Shown in pieces: positions 16,213-23,696 of a DNA stretch of 64,000 bases. The position numbers and the translations under genes were made by a program. Where the stretch lies: NCBI RefSeq assembly GCF_026341815.1, contig NZ_JAPENX010000001.1:372001-436000 (forward strand). Direction: 5' to 3'. Origin of the DNA: Streptomyces sp. NBC_00572 (GTDB lineage: Bacteria > Actinomycetota > Actinomycetes > Streptomycetales > Streptomycetaceae). The notes beneath the pieces were generated by a model. That model saw only the letters and a program-made list of their open reading frames with translations, made no database searches and had not been told where the DNA came from. Position 1 is the first letter of the stretch. Every line of letters begins with the position of its first letter.

Positions 16213-17660
16213 CCACCACACCGACCGGGGCGGCGTCCACCGTGACGCCGCCCCGTGCGGCGGTCGACCACGACGGCATCGCTCCGGTGCCCGAAGCCGA
16301 ACGCACCTCGAAACCGGGCGACTTCGGCTGGATCTGGCCCTCCGCGCAGTTCTCCTTCGGCACGGTCGTCCTCGGCGCGCTGCCCGTCGTCTTCGGCCTC
16401 GGCTGGTGGGCCTCGGCGAGCGCGATCGCCGTGGGCGTCGCCGTCGGCACGGCGCTGCTCGCGCCGCTGGCCCGGTTCGGCGTCCGCACCGGCTCCAACG
16501 ATCCCGTGGCGAGCGGGGCGCACTTCGGCGTCCGGGGCAGGGTCGTCGGCAACGTCCTCACGGTGGTGACCGCGCTCGGCTTCTTCGCGATCGCCGTGTG
16601 GACGGGCGGCACCGCCGTCATGGTCGCCGGCCACCGGCTGCTCTCCACCCCCACCGGCCCCGGCGCGCTGACCGCCGCGATGTTCGTGACGGCGGCGGCG
16701 GTCGCGCTGGTCGCCGTGCGCGGCCACGAGACCCTGGTCCGTACGTACCGGGTCACGGCGGTCACCGGGGGCGTGGTCCTGCTCGGCACCGTGCTCGTCC
16801 TGGCCCCGGACTTCGACGCGGGATACGCCGGCGGGACGCTCGCCCTCGACAGCACCCTGCACACCTGGCTGCTCGCGGCGACCGCGTCCGCCGCCGTGCC
16901 CCTGTCGTACGCCACCTTCCAGGGCGACTACACCCGCTTCATGCCCGCCTCCACCCCCACCGGCCGGGTCGTGCGGGCCAGTGGGATCTCCATGTTCCTC
17001 AGCAGTCTCGCCGCGCTGCTCACCGGCGCGTACGTGACGACCCTCTTCCCCGTCCCCGACGCTCCCTGGCTCCAGGGCCTGACGGACGCGGTGCCCGGCT
17101 GGTTCGCGGTCGCCGTCGTGGTCTTCGGCTTCGCGGGCACCCTGCCGCAGGCGGGGCTCTGTCTGTACGCGGCCGGGTTGTCGGCCAACTCGGTGTTCTG
17201 GCGCTCCTCACGGGCCGCCGTGACCACGGTGGTCGCGCTGCTCGCGGCAGCCGTGCTGTACCTCGGGGCGGTGGTGTACGACGCGATGGACGCGATGTCG
17301 GCGTTCGTGACACTGCTGCTCACGGTCGTCGCCCCCTGGGCGGCCGTGCTGTTCGTCGGATACGTGCTCCACCGGGGCCGGTACGACGCGGAGGCGCTGC
17401 GTACGTTCACCACGGGCGGCGGCGGACGGTACTGGTACACCGGTGGGGTCAATCCGCGGGCCGCCACGGCCTTCGCGGTCGGCTCGGCCGTCGGGGTCCT
17501 CTGGGTCAACAATCCGCTCTACACCGGCCCGTTGACCGAGCTCACCGGCGGCGTCGACCTGAGCCTGCCGGCTGCCTTCGTGGTCGCCGCCGTGCTGTAC
17601 GGGGCGCTGTGCCGGGTGTGGCCGGAACCACTTCTGCCGCCGTCGCGAACTTCGAGGTGA
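16209..17660 (+). CDS. NCS1-family nucleobase-type permease
   Basis: 483 residues with about twelve membrane helices. The N-terminus ends FGWIWPSAQFSFGTVVLGA, typical of cytosine/purine/allantoin/thiamine permeases of the NCS1 family, which use Na+ or H+. Inside this operon the heterocycle substrate could be 2-aminoimidazole or azomycin itself, for export or reuptake. That is inference from context. It overlaps the Rieske gene by 4 bases and lies 3 bases before the reductase gene. Confidence 0.85.
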   Translation: MTTTPTGAASTVTPPRAAVDHDGIAPVPEAERTSKPGDFGWIWPSAQFSFGTVVLGALPVVFGLGWWASASAIAVGVAVGTALLAPLARFGVRTGSNDPVASGAHFGVRGRVVGNVLTVVTALGFFAIAVWTGGTAVMVAGHRLLSTPTGPGALTAAMFVTAAAVALVAVRGHETLVRTYRVTAVTGGVVLLGTVLVLAPDFDAGYAGGTLALDSTLHTWLLAATASAAVPLSYATFQGDYTRFMPASTPTGRVVRASGISMFLSSLAALLTGAYVTTLFPVPDAPWLQGLTDAVPGWFAVAVVVFGFAGTLPQAGLCLYAAGLSANSVFWRSSRAAVTTVVALLAAAVLYLGAVVYDAMDAMSAFVTLLLTVVAPWAAVLFVGYVLHRGRYDAEALRTFTTGGGGRYWYTGGVNPRAATAFAVGSAVGVLWVNNPLYTGPLTELTGGVDLSLPAAFVVAAVLYGALCRVWPEPLLPPSRTSR

Positions 17661-17663
17661 CGC

Positions 17664-18584
17664 ATGTCCAATGCCCTGCTCACGGTCCGGTCGGTCGTCC
17701 GGGAGGCCGAGGGCGTCCTGGGGCTCCTACTCGCCGATCCCACGGGCGCCGTGCTGGCCCCGTGGGAGCCCGGCGCGCATCTGGAGGTGACGCTGCCGTC
17801 CGGTGCGGTCCGGCACTACTCGCTCTGCGGTGACCCGGCGGACCGGAGCGCGTACCGGCTCGGGGTGCTGCGGGAGCCTGCCGGCCGGGGCGGATCGGAG
17901 GAGATCCACACCTCCGTCGGCGAGGGCACGGTCCTCGGGGTCCGGGGCCCGTTCAACCGCTTCCCGCTCGTGTCCGCCGAGCGGTATCTGTTCATCGCCG
18001 GGGGCATCGGCATCACCCCGCTGCTGCCGATGGTCCGCTCCCTGCCGCCGGGGTCGTGGTCGTTGCTGTACGGCGGCCGGAGCCTGGCGGCCATGGCGTA
18101 CCGCGAGGAGCTCGCCGCGCTCCCCGGGGTCACGCTCGTCCCGCAGGACACGGCGGGGCTGCCCGACCTGGACTCCGTCCTCGCCGGGATTCCGGCGGAG
18201 ACGGCCGTGTACTGCTGCGGCCCGGAGGGGCTGCTGCGGGCAGTGGAGGAACGGTGGCCCGGTTCGCTGCACACGGAACGGTTCGGCGCGGCGCCGGCCC
18301 GGGACTCCGGGGGCGGTGACGGCTTCGAGGTGGAGCTGCGGCGGAGTGGGCGGACCGTGCGCGTCGCGCCCGGTCGTACCCTGCTCGACGCGGTTCGTGA
18401 GGTGGTTCCCGGCGTCGCGTACTCCTGCGAGGAGGGCGTCTGCGGTACCTGTGAGACGAAGGTGATCGCCGGGACGCCCGAGCACCACGACTCCGTCCTC
18501 GGCGAGGACGAGAAGGCCTCGGGGGCGACGATGATGATCTGCGTGGGCCGCTCGCGCGGCGGCCGTCTCGTGCTGGACCTGTGA
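17664..18584 (+). CDS. PDR/VanB-type ferredoxin reductase (FMN, NAD, 2Fe-2S)
   Basis: 306 residues in three domains: a flavin-binding barrel with HYSLCGDP (about 51-58), an NAD-binding domain with FIAGGIGITPLLPM (about 111-124), and a C-terminal plant-type ferredoxin domain with YSCEEGVCGTCETKV plus a fourth Cys in MICVGR. Such one-protein reductases normally feed Rieske oxygenases. Here it can pass NAD(P)H electrons to the Rieske ferredoxin and on to RohS. It is the last gene of the operon and is followed by a hairpin. Confidence 0.87.
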   Translation: MSNALLTVRSVVREAEGVLGLLLADPTGAVLAPWEPGAHLEVTLPSGAVRHYSLCGDPADRSAYRLGVLREPAGRGGSEEIHTSVGEGTVLGVRGPFNRFPLVSAERYLFIAGGIGITPLLPMVRSLPPGSWSLLYGGRSLAAMAYREELAALPGVTLVPQDTAGLPDLDSVLAGIPAETAVYCCGPEGLLRAVEERWPGSLHTERFGAAPARDSGGGDGFEVELRRSGRTVRVAPGRTLLDAVREVVPGVAYSCEEGVCGTCETKVIAGTPEHHDSVLGEDEKASGATMMICVGRSRGGRLVLDL

Positions 18585-18586
18585 CG

Positions 18587-18626
18587 CGTGGAAGCCCGTA
18601 CCGGCGTACCGGTACGGGCTTCCACG
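18587..18626. terminator. Bidirectional hairpin terminator after the roh operon
   Basis: 18-base arms (CGTGGAAGCCCGTACCGG and its complement) pair perfectly around a 4-base loop CGTA. There is no long T-tract on either side. It lies between the convergent reductase and alcohol dehydrogenase genes and so probably serves both. Confidence 0.85.
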
Positions 18627-18637
18627 TGTGCGTGCTG

Positions 18638-19720
18638 TCAGGGGAAGACCACCAGGGCCCGGCCGCCCTTGCCCGCGAGCATGTTCTCGAAGGCGCCCGG
18701 GATGCCGTCCAGGGTGATCCGCTCGGTGACGAGAGCACCCAGGTCGAGCCGGCCGGCCCGGATGTGTTCGGCGAGGACCGGGAGGTCGACGGCCGGGTTC
18801 GAGTTGCCGTAGACGCAGCCCGCGAGGGTGCGGCCCCAGTGGAAGAGCTCCAGGGCGTTGAAGGTGACCTGCTGGTCCTTGCCACCGATGCCGACGATCG
18901 TGGTGCGGCCGCCGCGCCGGGTGGAGTCCCAGGCGGTACGGATGGTGACGGCGCGGCCGACGCATTCGACGGCCACGTCCACGCCCTGGCCGCCGGTCAG
19001 CTTCCGTATCTCCTTCGCCGTGGTCTCGGAGGCGACGACGTACTCGGTCGCACCGGCCGCCCGTGCGAGCGCCTCCTTCTCCGGCGAGACGTCCACGGCG
19101 ACGATCGTCGAGGCGCCCGCGATCCGGGCGGCCTGAAGGGTGGCGAGGCCCACCCCGCCGACGCCGAACACCGCGACGGTCTCGCCCTCGCGGACCCGGG
19201 CGGAGTGGTGGACCGCGCCCCAGCCGGTGAGGACGGCGCAGCCGAGGAGGGCGGCGTCGGCGAGCGGTACGCCGTCGGGCACCGGGAGGACGCAGCCGGC
19301 GGCGACGACCGTCTCCTCGGCGAAGGCGGCGACGTTGAGTCCGGGGTGGAGTTCGGTGCCGTCCTGGGTGCGGGCGTGGATGTTCGCTGCGCCGGTCAGG
19401 GCGTTGGCGCAGAGCCAGACCTCGCCGAGCGAGCAGGGGTGGCAGCTGCCGCAGGAGGGAGCCCAGTTGAGGACGACGCCGTCGCCGGGGGCGACATGGG
19501 CGACGCCCTCGCCGACGGAGACGACGGTGCCGGCGCCCTCGTGGCCGAGGACGGCGGGGACCGGGACCCGCATGGTGCCGTTGGAGAGCGAGAGGTCGGA
19601 GTGACAGACCCCGGCGGCGGCGAGCCGGACCCGGACCTGACCGGGGCCGGGCTCGGGGAGTTCGATGCCGGTGATCTCCAGCGGAGAGCCGACGGCGGGC
19701 AGGACGGCGGCGCGGATCAC
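18638..19720 (-). CDS. Zinc-dependent alcohol dehydrogenase
   Basis: 360 residues of the medium-chain family. Catalytic zinc ligands lie in GVCHSDLS and GHEGAG, the structural zinc loop is CGSCHPC with a further Cys (LWLC-type, here VWLC), and the cofactor motif is GVGGVG. It resembles class III-like alcohol dehydrogenases that oxidise primary alcohols with NAD. The aldehyde dehydrogenase gene lies 35 bases upstream on the same strand, so the two probably form an alcohol-to-acid pathway. Confidence 0.92.
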   Translation of the reverse strand: MIRAAVLPAVGSPLEITGIELPEPGPGQVRVRLAAAGVCHSDLSLSNGTMRVPVPAVLGHEGAGTVVSVGEGVAHVAPGDGVVLNWAPSCGSCHPCSLGEVWLCANALTGAANIHARTQDGTELHPGLNVAAFAEETVVAAGCVLPVPDGVPLADAALLGCAVLTGWGAVHHSARVREGETVAVFGVGGVGLATLQAARIAGASTIVAVDVSPEKEALARAAGATEYVVASETTAKEIRKLTGGQGVDVAVECVGRAVTIRTAWDSTRRGGRTTIVGIGGKDQQVTFNALELFHWGRTLAGCVYGNSNPAVDLPVLAEHIRAGRLDLGALVTERITLDGIPGAFENMLAGKGGRALVVFP

Positions 19721-19755
19721 GCTCGTTGCTCCTTCTGCGCTCGGGAGGGGAGGAC

Positions 19756-21147
19756 TCAGAACTGGAGGGACTTGGTCTGCAGGTACTCGGAGAGGCCGTG
19801 CGCGCCGAGTTCCCGGCCCACGCCGGACTGCTTGTAGCCGCCGAAGGGGGCCAGCGGGTTGAACCGGCCGCCGTTGATGTCGACCTGGCCGGCCTCCATC
19901 CGGCGGGCGAAGGCGACGGCCTCCTCGGGGTCGCCCCAGACCGCTCCGGCGAGGCCGTAGACGGTGCCGTTGGCGATGGCGAGGGCCTCGTCCTCGTCCT
20001 CGTACCGGAGGAGCGAGACGACGGGTCCGAAGATCTCCTCCTGGGCGATGGTCATCTCCGGGGTGACGTCGGCGAAGACGGTCGGGGAAACGTAGTAGCC
20101 AGTCCCGAGCGGGGCTTCGGGGCCGCCGGCGACGAGCCGGGCGCCCTCCTCGACGCCCTTCTCGATGTAGCCGCGGACGCGCTGCTGCTGCTTGGCGTTG
20201 ACCAGCGGGCCGAGGCGCTCACCGGGGACGTACTTGGTGACGGCCTCGGCGGCGAGCGCCACCGCCTCCTCGTAGCGGTCCGCGGGGATCAGCATGCGCG
20301 TCCAGGCGCTGCACTTCTGACCGGAGTTGGACATGACGTTGGCGATGCCGACGGAGACGGCCTGGGCGAGGTCGGCGCTCGGCAGGATCACGTTGGCGGA
20401 CTTGCCGCCGAGTTCGAGGGCGACGCGCTTCACTGCGCCGCCCGCGAGCGCGCCGATGCGGCGGCCGACGGCGGTGGAGCCGGTGAAGGAGACGAGGTCC
20501 ACGTCCGGGTGCTCGGCGAGGGCCTGGCCCGCGACCGGGCCGAGGCCGGTGACGAGGTTGAACACACCGGCGGGCAGGCCCGCCTCGTGCACGGCCTCGG
20601 CGAAGAGCTGGGCGGTGAGCGGGGTGTCCTCGGCGGGCTTGAGGACGGTGGTGCAGCCGGCGGCGAGGGCGGGGGCGATCTTGGCGACGACCTGGTGGAG
20701 CGGGAAGTTCCAGGGGGTGATCGCGGCGACGACGCCGACGGGCTCGGCGTAGACGGTCGAGTTGCCGACCTTCTCCTCGAAGGGGTGGGTCGCGGCCAGT
20801 TCCGCGTACGTGCCCGCCACGACGATCGGCAGTCCGGCGTGCACGGCGGCGGCGAGCTGCGGCGGGGCGCCGAGTTCGGCGGTGACGGTGGCGGCGATCT
20901 CCTCCGCGCGGGCGGCGAGCGCGTCGCGCAGGGCGGCGATCCTGGCGCCGCGCTCGGCGGGCGGGGTCGCGGCCCAGCCGGGCAGCGCGGCGCGGGCGGC
21001 GCGTACGGCGGCGTCGACGTCCTCGGCGGTGCCGGCCGGGACGTGGCCGATGACCTGCTCGTCCGCCGGGTTGATGACGGCGATCGTGTCGGGGCCCGCG
21101 GCGGGGCGCCACTCCCCGCCGATGTACATCGCGTCGTGCGCCTTCAT
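19756..21147 (-). CDS. Aldehyde dehydrogenase
   Basis: 463 residues from ATG 21147, which has GAGGAGA upstream. An earlier in-frame start would add a low-complexity 29-residue leader. It has the NAD-binding PWNFPLHQ, FTGSTAVG, catalytic Glu in LELGGKSA, catalytic Cys in NSGQKCSAWTR and the EEIFGPV signature. It should oxidise an aldehyde to the acid and is probably cotranscribed with the alcohol dehydrogenase. A palindrome at 21233 upstream resembles the operator at 5.2 kb, suggesting TetR control. Confidence 0.93.
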   Translation of the reverse strand: MKAHDAMYIGGEWRPAAGPDTIAVINPADEQVIGHVPAGTAEDVDAAVRAARAALPGWAATPPAERGARIAALRDALAARAEEIAATVTAELGAPPQLAAAVHAGLPIVVAGTYAELAATHPFEEKVGNSTVYAEPVGVVAAITPWNFPLHQVVAKIAPALAAGCTTVLKPAEDTPLTAQLFAEAVHEAGLPAGVFNLVTGLGPVAGQALAEHPDVDLVSFTGSTAVGRRIGALAGGAVKRVALELGGKSANVILPSADLAQAVSVGIANVMSNSGQKCSAWTRMLIPADRYEEAVALAAEAVTKYVPGERLGPLVNAKQQQRVRGYIEKGVEEGARLVAGGPEAPLGTGYYVSPTVFADVTPEMTIAQEEIFGPVVSLLRYEDEDEALAIANGTVYGLAGAVWGDPEEAVAFARRMEAGQVDINGGRFNPLAPFGGYKQSGVGRELGAHGLSEYLQTKSLQF

Positions 21148-21232
21148 CCGCTGTCTCCTCACGCTGCCGACCGGATCGTCGCCGGCCGGTTGGTCACCGA
21201 CCGGTTCGCCACCGGCCGGTACGTCGTCCACC

Positions 21233-21251
21233 AAACTAGCGCTGTTAGTTT
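21233..21251. promoter_or_regulatory. Candidate TetR operator upstream of aldehyde dehydrogenase
   Basis: AAACTA-(7)-TAGTTT is an interrupted palindrome about 86 bases upstream of the start. Its first 18 bases share 14 with the site at 5240-5257 (minus-strand reading). The common form is AACTAGC, two variable bases, TG, one variable base, TA, one variable base, TT. Confidence 0.5.
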
Positions 21252-21960
21252 TCCGGCGCCAGGACCTCGGAACGTGCCCCCCGTCTCAGTCCCGGGCCGC
21301 ACAGGGAGCCTCCGGGCCGTCGAGCAGCGAGCCGCGTACCCAGCCGATCGTGCCCCGCCCGCCCCGGCGATGTCCACGGGCACCCCTGACAGCCGGACAC
21401 CCCCCGAACTGACAGAAGCCTCCTTGCCCACCGGTCATTCCCCGGTATCGGCCGGGTCCTGGCGACCGCGACCGTTCGGGTACGGATGCGGGAAGCCGGA
21501 ACCGCGGCCGGGGCGGGAGCGCGGGCCGGTGGGAGCGAGCTGCTCGAACCACCGAGCGGACGGCGCCGACCCAGGGCGACCGTCAGGGCGTGTTCGAGGT
21601 GCGATCGGCGCGGGCCGGGGCGGCGGTACGGGAGGGCCGACCGGCCGGCCGGAGGAGACGCTGCGGCTGCCGCCCGAGTACCGGGAGGCCGGCATCCCAC
21701 ATCTGACGGCCTGGGCGCTGCTGTTTTTTCGTGCGGGCGGCCCGAGGAGGCCGTCGAGGTGCGCGCGCCGGGGTCGAACGGGCGGGGCCGGCCGGGGAAC
21801 GGCTCGCGGAGACAAAGACGGAGACGGAGTCCCTCAGGTGTGCGGCGCCGGCGCGCTCGCGGCGGCGGGCCGGGACCGGGAGCCCGCGGAGGGCTTCGGC
21901 CGGGCGGCGGTGCTCGCGGCGGAGTGGCCGTATCCGGCGGGCGCACGCCGGATGGCGTGG
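21252..21960. other. Gene-free stretch of about 700 bases
   Basis: Several frames are open here on both strands, but their products are Arg/Pro/Gly-rich, lack ribosome sites and show no family. I see no RNA gene. The left end carries the aldehyde dehydrogenase promoter region and the right end the sortase terminator. Confidence 0.6.
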
Positions 21961-22008
21961 GCCCGCCGGGGCGGGCAGAACGGCGGACGCGGCTGGGGTC
22001 CGCCGTTC
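21961..22008 (-). terminator. Hairpins downstream of the sortase gene
   Basis: The arms GAACGGCGGAC (21978-21988) and GTCCGCCGTTC (21998-22008) pair perfectly over a 9-base loop. A second GCCCGC/GCGGGC hairpin lies immediately beyond. The first hairpin overlaps the sortase stop codon. There is no T-tract. Confidence 0.6.
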
Positions 22009-22783
22009 AGATCTTGCGGGCGATATCGGTGAGGTGGGCGAAGACGACGATGTTCGCCTCGTAGCCCGTGCTGCGGTCGAAGGCTCCGCCACAGGTGAGC
22101 AGCCGGAGTTCGGGCCGCCCGGTGGCGCCGTACACCTCCTTGTCGGGGAACTCGGCCTTGGCGTACGTACGGACGCGGTCGACCGTGAAGACGGCGACCT
22201 TGCCGTCGGCGCGGGCGACCCGGACGGTGTTGCCGGGGCTGAGCGAGTCGAGGTTGAGGAAGACGGCGGGCCCGGTGCGGGTGTCGCGGTGACCGACGAC
22301 GACGGCGGTCCCGCGCTCACCCGGGGTGGCCCCCTTCGCGTACCAGCCGGCGACCAGGGGGTTGTCGACGGGCGGCGTGGCGAGGCGTCCCGCCGCGTCG
22401 AGACCGAGTTCGACCACCGGGGCCTCGACGGTGATGGCCGGTACGGCGACGGTGGTCGGACGTGAGCGGGCCAGCGGTGCGGGCGGGGGCGACGGTCGGG
22501 GCGAGGGAATGGCCTTCGGCCGCGCCCTGGGCTTCGCCTTGTGGTCGAGGGCGGCCGGCGCTCCGGCCCCCGCGTCCGCCCCGGCCGCCCCGGAGGCGGC
22601 CGGGGCGGACGCGGGCCGACCGGGAGCGGCCGGGCCTGCGGCGAGCACCGGCTCGGCCGGTTCCTCGTCTCCGGCCCACCAGACTCCGCCGGTCACCAGG
22701 ACCACGGTGACCGTCACGGTCCTGGCGAGCCGGAACAGGCGCCGGCGCCGGCGCGTGAGGCGGGAGGACCTACGCCGCGCCAT
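22007..22783 (-). CDS. Class F sortase
   Basis: 258 residues. An Arg-rich N-terminus and one membrane helix (about 20-36) are followed by an Ala/Pro-rich linker of about 80 residues and a C-terminal sortase domain. The catalytic His165 lies in VVVGHRD, Cys231 in LLTCGG and a likely Arg237 in FDRST. Class F sortases of actinobacteria attach or process surface proteins outside the membrane, with poorly known substrates. The gene overlaps the preceding Gly/Asn-repeat surface protein gene by 14 bases, so that protein is the obvious partner. Confidence 0.9.
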   Translation of the reverse strand: MARRRSSRLTRRRRRLFRLARTVTVTVVLVTGGVWWAGDEEPAEPVLAAGPAAPGRPASAPAASGAAGADAGAGAPAALDHKAKPRARPKAIPSPRPSPPPAPLARSRPTTVAVPAITVEAPVVELGLDAAGRLATPPVDNPLVAGWYAKGATPGERGTAVVVGHRDTRTGPAVFLNLDSLSPGNTVRVARADGKVAVFTVDRVRTYAKAEFPDKEVYGATGRPELRLLTCGGAFDRSTGYEANIVVFAHLTDIARKI

Positions 22784-23507
22784 CGGTGCGGCGGCGCGAG
22801 CGGCGGATCAGGACCAGTCCGGCCGTACCGGCGAGGCCGGCGGCGACGGCCGCCCCGATGCCGAAGTTGGAGGAGTCGTCGGCGGCGATCTCCGCGCTGC
22901 CGCCGCCACCGGCACCGACCGGGCCGTGCGGGGGCTTGCCGTGGCCGTGGCCACCGTTGCCGCCGTTACCGTTGCCCCCGTTGCCGTTCCCGCCGTTGCC
23001 GTTGCCGCCGTTACCGTTCCCGCCGTTGCCGTTGCCCCCGTTGCCGTTGCCGCCGTTACCGTTCCCGCCGTTACCGCCGTCCGGGCAGGTGACCCGGAAG
23101 ACCTTCGACTTGGCCGCGCCGTTCTGGCCCACCCACGTCCATTCGACCTTGTACATGCCGGACGGCAGGCCGGTGATGTCGTCCGTGTGTCCGTCACCGG
23201 TGCTGTTGACGGCGATGCTGCCGTTCTTCAGCGACGGGTCCTGGTTGCCTGGCAGGCCCGGCTGCTCGTAGATGTTCCACTGGATGCTCTGCAGGCCGTC
23301 GAAGTTGAAGGCCGCGAACCGGAAGATGCACCCGACCTGGGGCTGGTTGGCCTCGCTGGTGTCGGGTGTGCCCTGCCGGTGGACCTTGACGTCGCCGTTG
23401 TCGCCGGGCGCGGCGAAGGCCGTCGGAGCGCCGGCGAGGGTCACGCCGCCGAGCGCCAGGGTGGCCAGCGCCGCGCGGAGCAGAGTGCGGGTGGGGGGAG
23501 TCGTCAT
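22770..23507 (-). CDS. Surface protein with Gly/Asn pentapeptide repeats
   Basis: 245 residues from ATG 23507. It has a signal peptide (about 1-32, cut near AFAAPG), a folded domain (about 33-140) with two cysteines (VGCIF, RVTCPDG), then a run of GGNGN units (about 142-185), a Gly/His/Pro linker, a membrane helix (about 215-235) and an RRSRRR tail. This is the layout of a wall- or membrane-anchored protein, but no LPxTG-like motif is seen before the helix. The overlapping class F sortase suggests a different sorting signal or no anchoring. Confidence 0.85.
   Translation of the reverse strand: MTTPPTRTLLRAALATLALGGVTLAGAPTAFAAPGDNGDVKVHRQGTPDTSEANQPQVGCIFRFAAFNFDGLQSIQWNIYEQPGLPGNQDPSLKNGSIAVNSTGDGHTDDITGLPSGMYKVEWTWVGQNGAAKSKVFRVTCPDGGNGGNGNGGNGNGGNGNGGNGNGGNGNGGNGNGGNGNGGNGGHGHGKPPHGPVGAGGGGSAEIAADDSSNFGIGAAVAAGLAGTAGLVLIRRSRRRTDGAA
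22953..23085. repeat. Tandem repeats coding the GGNGN units
   Basis: About eight imperfect 15-bp units of the CCGTTGCCGTTGCCG kind lie in frame in the surface-protein gene. Synonymous CCC/CCG and ACC/GCC changes interrupt them. Copy number is likely to vary between strains. Confidence 0.85.
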
Positions 23508-23533
23508 GGTGCGGGTCCTCCAGTCGTGAGCAC

Positions 23534-23560
23534 GTCGGATACTTAGTGCGATAATCCGAC
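23534..23560. promoter_or_regulatory. Inverted repeat upstream of the surface-protein/sortase operon
   Basis: GTCGGAT (23534-23540) and ATCCGAC (23554-23560) flank a 13-base AT-richer spacer, about 30-50 bases upstream of the surface-protein start. It could be an operator or a leader hairpin. Confidence 0.4.
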
Positions 23561-23696
23561 TATCTGTCACGACATGGACACGGAGGGTGGCGACAGGGCC
23601 GCACCACCCTCCGGCTCCACCCGTCCGGCCCACCCTCCGTCACCGCGCCACCGACGCCCGGGTCGGATCGGGCCGCGCCGGGAGCCCGGGAGCGGA

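Noticed and set aside
19726..22032. 768-codon plus-strand frame across the aldehyde dehydrogenase gene
   Set aside because: It is antisense to a clear aldehyde dehydrogenase and the product is low-complexity, without a ribosome site or family.
21245..22064. Possible genes in the 21.2-22.0 kb gap
   Set aside because: Frames on both strands are Arg/Pro-rich and show no start signals or recognisable domains.
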